A DNA stretch of 64,000 nt from Pseudomonas azerbaijanoccidentalis (GTDB lineage: Bacteria > Pseudomonadota > Gammaproteobacteria > Pseudomonadales > Pseudomonadaceae): the NCBI RefSeq assembly GCF_019145495.1, contig NZ_JAHSTU010000002.1, forward strand, positions 853,135 to 917,134, written 5' to 3'. Both the position numbers and the translations under genes were made by a program. The notes under the pieces are model-generated. The model was not told the DNA's origin. It was given only the letters and a program-made list of their open reading frames with translations, and did no database searches. This document shows, piece by piece, positions 6,872 to 14,891 of the stretch; the stretch's first letter is position 1; every line of letters starts with the position of its first letter.

Positions 6872-8386
6872 TTAACTGTTCTCCATGGCGGCTTGATACA
6901 AGTCGCGATAACGCTGCAGCATCAAGGCTTCGGTGTAGTAACGATTGACCCGCAACAGGCCGCTGGCCTGAGCCGCTTGCCAGCGTTGCGGGCTGCGCAG
7001 CAGTTCGAGGATCGCCACACTGGTGGCCTGCGGGTCGGCAATGGCCACGACTTTACCGGCCAGGCCGAGGTCACGGTCTTCAGGGCTGCCGCCCTCGATC
7101 ATCTCGCGGCACGAGCCCACGTCACTGCTGACCACCGGCGTACCGGCGGCCCAGGCCTCAAGGATCACCAGCGGCTGCGCCTCACTGATCGAGGTCAGTA
7201 CCATCAGGCCGAGCTTGGGCAGGATGTCTTGAATGCGTTGGAAGCCAAGAAAATGCACCTTGCCCTCCAGCCCCAGGCTGGCCATCAGGCTGCGGCATTC
7301 ACTGACGTATTCCGGGTCTTCTTCTTCAGGGCCGACGATCCAGCCTTCGGCCTCGGGCATGGCGCTGATCACACCGCGCATGGCCCGCAGGAACGTCTTC
7401 ACGTCCTTGATCGGCACCACACGGCCGATCAACCCCACCACCGGCGCAATGCCCGGCGCGCGGGATTCGAGCGCGGAAGTCCACTGCGGCAAGTCGATGC
7501 CGTTAGGGATGACCTGGGTACGCACTGAGTCGGCGCCGTCTTTGATTTGCCGCTGACGGTTGCCGTCATACAGCGAAATGATGTTGTCGGCGCTGTTGTA
7601 AGTCAGCTGCCCGATGCGCTCGAAAAAACGCACCCACAACGTCCGGATGTAACCCGAGCCGGCATCAAGGCTGCGGTTGAGCGCCTGGCCGGAACTCTCG
7701 GCGATCCAGCTGGCCTGGGCCAGGTCGATCTTGCGTTCCTTGGTGTAGATGCCGTGCTCGCTGAGCAGGTAGGTGCAGTTCCAACGTTGCTTGAGGATGC
7801 AGCCCAACAGCCCGGCATAACCAGTGGAAATCGAATGCAGTACCCGCGCCCGCGGCATACGGAGCGACGACTCGGCGAGCATCAGCAACGGCGACTGCAT
7901 CGAGCGCAGCGTCCAGAAATAGTTGATGAACGACGGGTCGGCGCAATGCAGGCGATAACCTTCACTCAAGGCCTCCCAACTGGCGCGGCTGCGCAGCACG
8001 TCGTCGAGGGTCAGGCGGCCTTGCGCGATGCATTCGAGCAGGTTTTCACCCAATGCAGGCTCTGGCGCGTCCGGGTGATGCAGGAAGCGATAGAGGTCCT
8101 GCAACTGTTGCAGGTCGGCCTCGCGCGGAGTGCCCCGGGAGTCAGTGGTGTGGGTCGCGTCTTCGAGGAACACCTCTTCGATGTGCAACACGTTCGGCGG
8201 CACTTGATAGCGACGTTCGGCATAGGCCGAACGCTGCCCGCCAATGAACATCACCGAGAATGTCAGCTCCGGCAGGCCGAGGATCATCTGGTGAATCCAG
8301 CTCGACACGCCGCCACGCACGTACGGCCAGGTGCCTTCGAGCAGCAGACAGATATCGGCTATCGGCGCCTCTTCCTTGTGACTCAT
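6872..8386 (-). CDS. pelF: PelF, cytoplasmic GT4 glycosyltransferase
   Basis: A 504-residue family-4 glycosyltransferase that polymerises the Pel chain from UDP-GlcNAc/UDP-GalNAc. The N-terminal Rossmann-like domain starts ICLLLEGTWPYVRGGVSSWI. The C-terminal domain has GLIGRVVPIKDVKTFLRA, typical of the family, and the ISEAQPLVILEAWAAGTPVV segment carrying the E-x7-E nucleotide-sugar motif. No membrane segments are visible. The start overlaps the pelE stop by four bases. Confidence 0.95.
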   Translation of the reverse strand: MSHKEEAPIADICLLLEGTWPYVRGGVSSWIHQMILGLPELTFSVMFIGGQRSAYAERRYQVPPNVLHIEEVFLEDATHTTDSRGTPREADLQQLQDLYRFLHHPDAPEPALGENLLECIAQGRLTLDDVLRSRASWEALSEGYRLHCADPSFINYFWTLRSMQSPLLMLAESSLRMPRARVLHSISTGYAGLLGCILKQRWNCTYLLSEHGIYTKERKIDLAQASWIAESSGQALNRSLDAGSGYIRTLWVRFFERIGQLTYNSADNIISLYDGNRQRQIKDGADSVRTQVIPNGIDLPQWTSALESRAPGIAPVVGLIGRVVPIKDVKTFLRAMRGVISAMPEAEGWIVGPEEEDPEYVSECRSLMASLGLEGKVHFLGFQRIQDILPKLGLMVLTSISEAQPLVILEAWAAGTPVVSSDVGSCREMIEGGSPEDRDLGLAGKVVAIADPQATSVAILELLRSPQRWQAAQASGLLRVNRYYTEALMLQRYRDLYQAAMENS

Positions 8387-9372
8387 GTCCAGCTCCTCAC
8401 CAGATCAGCGAAGGGTGGTCGCTGGCGGGTTTTCTCGGGAAGGCTTGCGAGCAACCCTGGAATTTCGTGGTAACGACCGGCCTCGAACGCCAGCTCAGCA
8501 TGGAACGGCAGAATCTGCGCCGCGCCCATGCCGTTTTCCTGGGCCTGAGTCAGCAGCATTTCGGCGCGTTCGACGTCGCCGCGTTCCAGGGCAATGCGCC
8601 CGGCCAACAGAAACAGCTCACCGCCCTCGCCCGCTAGCAGGCCTTGCTCGGCATGTTCGTTGGCTTGATTGAGTACGTGATCAAGCACACTGCCCTGCGC
8701 CAGGCCCAGATACGCCAGCTCCCAGTACCAGCGCGCCAGCGTGCCATGCAGCCCACCGGCAACCTTGGCCGTGGCGCCGTGCAATTGGCCGAGGGCAATC
8801 TGGATGCGCAGGTTGATGTCGCTTTCCTGCTTGTCGAGCATCGAATACGCCAGCAGTCGTACATCGTCGCTCGGGTCGCCCAGCGCCAGTTTGAGAATCG
8901 GCACCGCTTCCTTGCCGGGCATACGCTTGGTGGCCAGCAACGCGGCCAGGCGCTGATCCGGATCCGGTGCGTGGCGCAACACATCCTGCAAGCCGCCATC
9001 GGCGAAGATCGGCGAATGCAGATTTGTCTGCGCACGATACGGCAGGCTCGGAATGCCCACCGCTTGCCACGCTTGCTTGTCGCGTTTGCGAGGCAGGTAC
9101 AGCGCCGGGAAAATCGCCGCAACCACACCCACTGCACCGAGCACCGGCACAAAGAACGCCAGGCTGAAAATGAACAGCGGGCTCCACGGCAACGGCGAGC
9201 GGTAGCGCGCCGGCAACAACAGCCAGACTGCGCCACACAACATCACACAAGCCAGGCCATGAGTGAGGCTGAACACCAGCAATTGGTGCACCTCGGGGGC
9301 GTCGACCCACAAACTGGCCCAACTGCCCGCCTCTAACAACAAGGCTCCGCTAAACAGCCACTTGCTGATCAT
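8383..9372 (-). CDS. pelE: PelE, inner-membrane TPR scaffold
   Basis: A 329-residue protein with two to three hydrophobic helices in the first 110 residues and helical TPR-like repeats afterwards (for example AEQGLLAGEGGELFLLAGRIALERGDVERAEMLL). It is known in Pseudomonas to form a complex with PelD and PelG around the PelF synthase. The length equals that I recall for P. aeruginosa PelE. It overlaps pelD by 23 bases and pelF by four. Confidence 0.95.
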   Translation of the reverse strand: MISKWLFSGALLLEAGSWASLWVDAPEVHQLLVFSLTHGLACVMLCGAVWLLLPARYRSPLPWSPLFIFSLAFFVPVLGAVGVVAAIFPALYLPRKRDKQAWQAVGIPSLPYRAQTNLHSPIFADGGLQDVLRHAPDPDQRLAALLATKRMPGKEAVPILKLALGDPSDDVRLLAYSMLDKQESDINLRIQIALGQLHGATAKVAGGLHGTLARWYWELAYLGLAQGSVLDHVLNQANEHAEQGLLAGEGGELFLLAGRIALERGDVERAEMLLTQAQENGMGAAQILPFHAELAFEAGRYHEIPGLLASLPEKTRQRPPFADLVRSWT

Positions 9373-10723
9373 TCAGGCCACACTCGTTGAACAGGAAGTT
9401 ACGCAGCCCGTTGTGTTCACCAGGCTCCAGGTTGAATGGCATGACCCGCACACCAAGGCTGTCCATGTCACTTTCAATGCCGAAGTGCTCATGCACCAGC
9501 AGGTTGATACGCGACAGATAGCCTTCGGTGCCTTGCGGGCTGGTCAACGGCAACAGCACCAACAGCAGCTGATGGTCGCGGTTGTTGCGCAGCGGCAAGT
9601 GCAAGTCCAGACCGCGCTGACTGCGTTCCAGCAGGCGCGTCAGCTCTTCGTTGGAACGGGTCATTTCGAAGGCGAACAGACCGGCCGACAACTGGTGCCG
9701 CTCTACGTCGACCAGCGAGCGCTTGAGTTGCAGGGTGAAGTGTTGCGCGTCGGCATCGGCCAGTTGCAGCACTTGCACGTCTCGCAACAGCAGGTCGGCG
9801 ATGTGCCCGGCCAACAGCGCCAGCAGGCTCAGAGTTCGATCCTGGAAGGCAAAGAACGGCATCTGCCGCACGGCCAGTACCGCGAGCAGACGCCCTTCGG
9901 CATCGATCAACGGAATGCACGCCTGCAACGACGAGAATTGCGCCGAGCCGCCCGCATCGATCAGTTCCTGACGCACGCTCACCAGCTCACCGCGCGCCAG
10001 GCATAACTTGACCAGACCGTCGTCGGTGTCCAGCGACCCCATGACGCCGATGGTCGCCAATGGCGTCGGCAACACACGCTCACCACGATCGTCGACCCGG
10101 TACAACCCGGCTACACGCAATGCACCGTATTGCCCGAGCACTGCAACGATCGGGTCGGCCAAGGCCGCCAGTGCATCGCCATGCTCCGGCAACACCCGCA
10201 ACTTATCGCGCAGGCCCAGCAGGGAGCTGCGCAAGCTTTGGTCGCTACCGGCTACACGCTGTTCGAGACGGTCGTGGGAGACCCGCAGAATCTGATGCGC
10301 GCGGGTGAATTCATCGAGACGATACTGGCGATAATCGTTGGCCATCTGCAGACGCTCCAGGCGTCGTTCCCACAGATCGCGAACCTCACCCACCAGCATG
10401 CCGCAGACCAAAACGCCGACAATCCACGACGGCTCAAGCTGCGCGTAGCCGGCATGGCCGCTGTAGCGCAGGGCGAATACCGCCAGGACCAACAACGCAG
10501 CGCTCAGCAGGCCGCGCACAAAACCGTAACGCACACCCAACAGCAGCGGCGCCAGAATCGGCCAGGGGAACCCACCGTGCATTTGCAACGGATCCTGCGG
10601 GGTCAGCCACATGCCGAGTCCAATGACCAGGCCGGTCACCAGGAACGTTTCCAGCCAAGACACCAGGCCGCTGGCGCGAGGCGCCAGGCTGTAATCCATG
10701 TGTGGAGAATTCATTGCGATCAC
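9350..10723 (-). CDS. pelD: PelD, c-di-GMP-binding activator of Pel synthesis
   Basis: A 457-residue membrane-anchored receptor. Four hydrophobic helices lie in the first 115 residues, followed by a coiled segment (about 117-160), a GAF domain (about 175-315) and a degenerate GGDEF domain (about 325-450). The degenerate domain keeps the inhibitory-site type motif RGLD (370-373), which matches the RxxD c-di-GMP contact of P. aeruginosa PelD, but has no GGDEF catalytic motif. Binding of c-di-GMP switches on polymer synthesis. The ATG overlaps the pelC stop by four bases; a second in-frame ATG nine bases on is possible. Confidence 0.95.
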   Translation of the reverse strand: MIAMNSPHMDYSLAPRASGLVSWLETFLVTGLVIGLGMWLTPQDPLQMHGGFPWPILAPLLLGVRYGFVRGLLSAALLVLAVFALRYSGHAGYAQLEPSWIVGVLVCGMLVGEVRDLWERRLERLQMANDYRQYRLDEFTRAHQILRVSHDRLEQRVAGSDQSLRSSLLGLRDKLRVLPEHGDALAALADPIVAVLGQYGALRVAGLYRVDDRGERVLPTPLATIGVMGSLDTDDGLVKLCLARGELVSVRQELIDAGGSAQFSSLQACIPLIDAEGRLLAVLAVRQMPFFAFQDRTLSLLALLAGHIADLLLRDVQVLQLADADAQHFTLQLKRSLVDVERHQLSAGLFAFEMTRSNEELTRLLERSQRGLDLHLPLRNNRDHQLLLVLLPLTSPQGTEGYLSRINLLVHEHFGIESDMDSLGVRVMPFNLEPGEHNGLRNFLFNECGLNDQQVAV

Positions 10724-11238
10724 TCGAACCGAAGGGCGCCAACAAGTTTGTCGAGCACCTTTTGCGCGGTGCCCGCGAGGCTTTCACGGGACCAACCGGC
10801 GCGCGCGCCACTTTTGCTCCAGAGTACCTGGCCACTGCTGGCGTCGAGCACGCGCAGGCTGATGCCCACTGCCGGCTCGCCATCCAGGCCATTCTTGTAC
10901 TGCCACTCTTCAACGCTGCCGGCCACGACGTAATCGAGTTTCTGCTCACGCGCCCAATCCAGGGCACCGGCCAGACGCTCGTTGTCGTCCATCAGCGCTT
11001 GCTCACCCTGGGCGCTGGCCGGGTAAACCCGTGGCTGCAAACCGTGGCTGCTGAGGACGCTGAGCAGGATTTGCTCGCTGCGTTCACCGGCCTGAGGCGT
11101 CTGCGAATAGTTGACGATCGGCACGATGCCCCACTGCGCAGTGCGCGGCAGGCTCGGGCTGCTTTCGTCGGTGAAGCTGGCACAACCGGCGACGAACAGG
11201 ACCGCCAGCGCCAGGCTCAGATTACGAATTGCTTGCAT
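10720..11238 (-). CDS. pelC: PelC, outer-membrane lipoprotein of the Pel exporter
   Basis: A 172-residue lipoprotein. The signal peptide ends in a lipobox, LFVAGC, so lipidation on that Cys (about residue 19) is expected. The rest resembles the PelC fold that forms a dodecameric ring under the PelB porin in P. aeruginosa. The start at 11238 is preferred over 11265 because CGGGAGAAAAACGT precedes it and the signal peptide then begins with MQAIRN. Its length equals that I recall for P. aeruginosa PelC. Confidence 0.95.
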   Translation of the reverse strand: MQAIRNLSLALAVLFVAGCASFTDESSPSLPRTAQWGIVPIVNYSQTPQAGERSEQILLSVLSSHGLQPRVYPASAQGEQALMDDNERLAGALDWAREQKLDYVVAGSVEEWQYKNGLDGEPAVGISLRVLDASSGQVLWSKSGARAGWSRESLAGTAQKVLDKLVGALRFE

Positions 11239-11267
11239 ACGTTTTTCTCCCGTAGAAAATTCCATGA

Positions 11268-14200
11268 TCAGCGTCCGAAACGCACGCCGTAGCTCACGCC
11301 CAGTGTTCCGCCAGCCTTGCCGTCCCCGCCTTGTGGCGCGGATTGGTAGCCGAAGGTCAGGGCCAGTTCGTCATCACCCAGCACCTCAACGCCGATCCCG
11401 GTGTTGATGCCGTAGTTAAAGGTTTGATCGGTCCATTGCCAGCCTGCCGTCAAATCCACCAGCCAGGTGTATTGCGGCTTGGTCCGCACTAGCGCGCCGG
11501 GTAAACCACGGCGCCAGGAACTGCCGAAATACAGTTGGCCATAGCGGCTTTGCAGCAAGTCGTCAGCGGTGACGGTCTCGATGTCCAATGGATTGATCGG
11601 ATCGGGCGCACCGGTATCTGGATCGAACGTCTGCACAGGCGCCGCCCGGGTGACCGGCCCGCCAAAGTTGCTGGACAGGTAATCCAGATTTTTGTCCTTG
11701 ACCCGGTTCTTCTGATAATCGACACCGCTGCGTACGGTCCAATTGGGACCGGCGAATTCCAGCGTGTGGTTGTACTCCATTTTCAGCGCGTGGCCATCGC
11801 CCAGATCGTCACCGGCACGGGTGGAAAACGACCGCTGTGCGACTTCCCAACTGAATTGATCGCGGGCCGTGAGGCTGTGGCGACCACCCAGGTACACACG
11901 GTCCTGCTGGCCGAAGGCGCGCATCAAACCGCTGTCTTCGTTTTTGCGATGCCAATCAACACCGGTCTCCAGTTCATCGCTGACGCCCAGCTGCCAGGTC
12001 CGGGACAGGCCCAGGCCGTTGCGGTCGTCATCGTCGCGCTGGCTGGTGTCTGCGAAGAGTTTGTAGCTGCCGTTATCCACTGCACGTTGCAGGGTCAGGG
12101 CCGCGTTGCGCTCCGTACCGATGCGCGATGATTCGATGTCGTCACCGCTGTAGTCGCCCTGTTCCAGCTCAAGATCGGCGTACCACTTGTCACCCAGGTT
12201 GTGTGCAATCTCCAGGCGCGGCGCGTTGAACTCAAGGCCGCCGAAGTCCTGCTCATGCCACGACAATTGCGCACCTTGCGGCGTGCGTTCGTGGATTTCC
12301 ACGGCCTGGCGACGCAGCTGTTCGCGCACCGCTTCGGGCTGATCATCACCGAGCGCCGTCAGGCTGGTGTCGAGGGCTTCGTTCAAACGTCCCAGACGGC
12401 TGAGCGCCTGGGCACGCTGCGCCGGGTTCAGGTCACTGCTGGCCAACAGCGTTTCGACCTGCGCTTTGTTACGGCTGCGCAAGGCTTGCTGAATTTGCTC
12501 ATAACGCTCGACCTTCAAACCCTGACTGCGTGCCCAATCGAGCCATTGGTCTTTTTGCGTTTCCTGATTGGTCGCGTCAAGACGCGCCAGCAAACGCTCA
12601 AACCACAGTTGCAGCATTGCCGGCGAACCGTCCTTCCACTTCAAGACTTCCTGCTGCGCCTTTTTCGGCGAATAGCTGCTCGCCATCAAACGCAGCCAGG
12701 TGCCATAGCGCTGGGACGACGGTTGCAGGTTTTCGCCTTCCGGGCTGCGCAACAACTTCAGGCGCAAACGCTGGGCCGCATCTTGATAACCGGCGCTGTC
12801 CAGCGCATCGGCGTAGGCGGCTTGCACCAACCAATCATTAGGACTGGACTTGAGGTACATGCGATACCAGGCCAAGGCCTCGCTGTCGCGACCTAGCATC
12901 TGGCTGGCACTGGCGAACGGCAGCCACAAGATCCGGTCTTCACGCGCCTGGGCTTTCCACTTGGTCAGCAACGGCTTGAGTTCAGCCGTGTTGCCTTGAT
13001 CGACGTAAAGCCACATCAAGCGCTCACGGAACAAGTTGTCGTCAGGGAAGCGCTCCAGGCCTTCCTTGTACAAACGCTGCGCTTCGTCGGTCTGGCCTTT
13101 TTGCACTGCCACCGCACCGCGCACGGCCAATACCTGAGCTTGCCCATAGGCGTTCGGGTATTGCTCGGCGTCCTTGAGCAGCGACTCCACTTGCTTCCAG
13201 TCCTGCAATTCCTGCGCTTGTTGCAAAGCCTCGACCAAACGCTGCTGGTCATGGGTGCGCTGCCAACTGCCCACCATCAACTGCAAGGAACGCTGCGGAT
13301 TGCTGGTGCGATACAGGGTGATCAACTGACTCTCATCGCCGCTGTTGAGCGACCCCTTGAGCGCCAGCATTTTCTCCAGCGACTCTTGCAGTTCATCGTC
13401 CAGTTCCAGGTCCCAGGCCAGTGCGGCTCGGGAGCGCCAGTAGTTCGGATCGACGATCTTGCGGTTGTCGACCTGCAACACCTGCCAGGCAGACTTGTTA
13501 TCAAACAGCTTGAGGTAGGTGTCGACCCAATCGACGCGCTCGGTGGTGGTCAGCGCAAAGCGCTTGGAGTAGTCCTTGTAGACGTTGGCCTTGGCAGCGT
13601 ATTGCCCGGTGTTTTCCAGGTTTTGCAGCAGGCGCGTCCACGCCAGGCGATGCTGGGGGTACTTGCGCAAATACGTGTGCAGCCAGGCTTCGGCCTGTTT
13701 CGGCGTGCCTCGTGATTCGTGGCCGTAGATCAACGCATCGAGTTCGATATCGGTCAGCGCACGCTGGTCCATGATCTCGGCGAGCAACGGAATCGAGCGA
13801 TCAAAGTCGAACTGCTGGCTGGCCAGGCGCCAGGCGTGCTCACGGGTTTCCGCGGTTTCGCGCAGCTTCAACAGACGAATCCAGTAGCCGAGTGCCGCTT
13901 CGGTTTCACCGCGCCATTCGCCGAGCTGGGCCATTTGCTCCAGCAGGTGCAAGTCTTCCGGATGTTCAGCGAGCAGTTGCTGGCCGCTGTCCCAGGCACC
14001 CGTCAAATCGCCGAGGGCCAAGCGCATGCTGAAATCCTTCTTGAGGATTTCCGGGTTGTCGGGTTGCAGGACGCGCCACTGTTGCAGGAAGCGTTGCGCC
14101 AGGTCGAAGCGCTTGCTTGCGATGGCTACATCGACGCCCTGCTGCACCCACGCCGTATCGGTTTGCGGATTGATCAGCGAGTCGATCTCATCGTCGAGCA

Positions 14201-14891
14201 CTTGCGCCGCCTGATCGCCCTGCCCGGACGCCAGCAGACTGTTGAATGCCAGTTGCGCATACTCACGACGCTCGCCCGCCTGATCGGTGTCCTTTTTCAG
14301 CTCCAGGTAAATCTCGGCAGCGCGAGCCGGGTTCTCACCCGCCAGGTACCACTGCGCAGCAGACTTGAGCGCTGCGGTGTGCTGCTGAGGATCACGGGCA
14401 GCAATTTCTTCATAGACGCTGGCGGCAAACGCCGGCGCCTGCAAGGTCAGTGCGAGCTTGGCCAGGTTCTGCAATTGCGGCAGCGGCAACATCCGATGAT
14501 CAAAGCTTTTCAGACGCTCGACCAACGCCTGCTGAGTGATCAGGTCGCTGTTCTTGGCCGCTTCCAGCGCATCCAGCTCAAGCCGGTAATAGGCTTGCAA
14601 TTGCACGTTCGGCTTGGGCCAGTTTTCCAAGTGCTGACGCGCCTTGGTGTAATCACCGAGGCGAATCAACAGGTCAACCAATTGCAGCCGCAGGTGATCG
14701 TCTTCCGGGTGGGCGGTCAGCAACAATTCGGCATAGTTGGCCGACACTGCATCCGGCTCGCGGCCATCGGGCTGGAACACTTCTTCACGCTGGAAGGTCG
14801 CCCACAGCAGACCTCCCACAGCAACCGCCACCACCGCCAATGCCCAAGGGTTGAGCAGACGGCTGCTTTTAGTTGCAGAGGAGCTGACCAT
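11268..14891 (-). CDS. pelB: PelB, TPR-porin of the Pel exporter
   Basis: A 1207-residue protein. One N-terminal transmembrane helix (about 15-30), a long superhelical TPR region (about 45-880) and a C-terminal beta-barrel (about 900-1207, alternating strands ending YGVRFGR) form the outer-membrane channel for Pel. The TPR part binds and guides PelA in the periplasm. It overlaps the end of pelA by 23 bases, so coupling is likely. Confidence 0.95.
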   Translation of the reverse strand: MVSSSATKSSRLLNPWALAVVAVAVGGLLWATFQREEVFQPDGREPDAVSANYAELLLTAHPEDDHLRLQLVDLLIRLGDYTKARQHLENWPKPNVQLQAYYRLELDALEAAKNSDLITQQALVERLKSFDHRMLPLPQLQNLAKLALTLQAPAFAASVYEEIAARDPQQHTAALKSAAQWYLAGENPARAAEIYLELKKDTDQAGERREYAQLAFNSLLASGQGDQAAQVLDDEIDSLINPQTDTAWVQQGVDVAIASKRFDLAQRFLQQWRVLQPDNPEILKKDFSMRLALGDLTGAWDSGQQLLAEHPEDLHLLEQMAQLGEWRGETEAALGYWIRLLKLRETAETREHAWRLASQQFDFDRSIPLLAEIMDQRALTDIELDALIYGHESRGTPKQAEAWLHTYLRKYPQHRLAWTRLLQNLENTGQYAAKANVYKDYSKRFALTTTERVDWVDTYLKLFDNKSAWQVLQVDNRKIVDPNYWRSRAALAWDLELDDELQESLEKMLALKGSLNSGDESQLITLYRTSNPQRSLQLMVGSWQRTHDQQRLVEALQQAQELQDWKQVESLLKDAEQYPNAYGQAQVLAVRGAVAVQKGQTDEAQRLYKEGLERFPDDNLFRERLMWLYVDQGNTAELKPLLTKWKAQAREDRILWLPFASASQMLGRDSEALAWYRMYLKSSPNDWLVQAAYADALDSAGYQDAAQRLRLKLLRSPEGENLQPSSQRYGTWLRLMASSYSPKKAQQEVLKWKDGSPAMLQLWFERLLARLDATNQETQKDQWLDWARSQGLKVERYEQIQQALRSRNKAQVETLLASSDLNPAQRAQALSRLGRLNEALDTSLTALGDDQPEAVREQLRRQAVEIHERTPQGAQLSWHEQDFGGLEFNAPRLEIAHNLGDKWYADLELEQGDYSGDDIESSRIGTERNAALTLQRAVDNGSYKLFADTSQRDDDDRNGLGLSRTWQLGVSDELETGVDWHRKNEDSGLMRAFGQQDRVYLGGRHSLTARDQFSWEVAQRSFSTRAGDDLGDGHALKMEYNHTLEFAGPNWTVRSGVDYQKNRVKDKNLDYLSSNFGGPVTRAAPVQTFDPDTGAPDPINPLDIETVTADDLLQSRYGQLYFGSSWRRGLPGALVRTKPQYTWLVDLTAGWQWTDQTFNYGINTGIGVEVLGDDELALTFGYQSAPQGGDGKAGGTLGVSYGVRFGR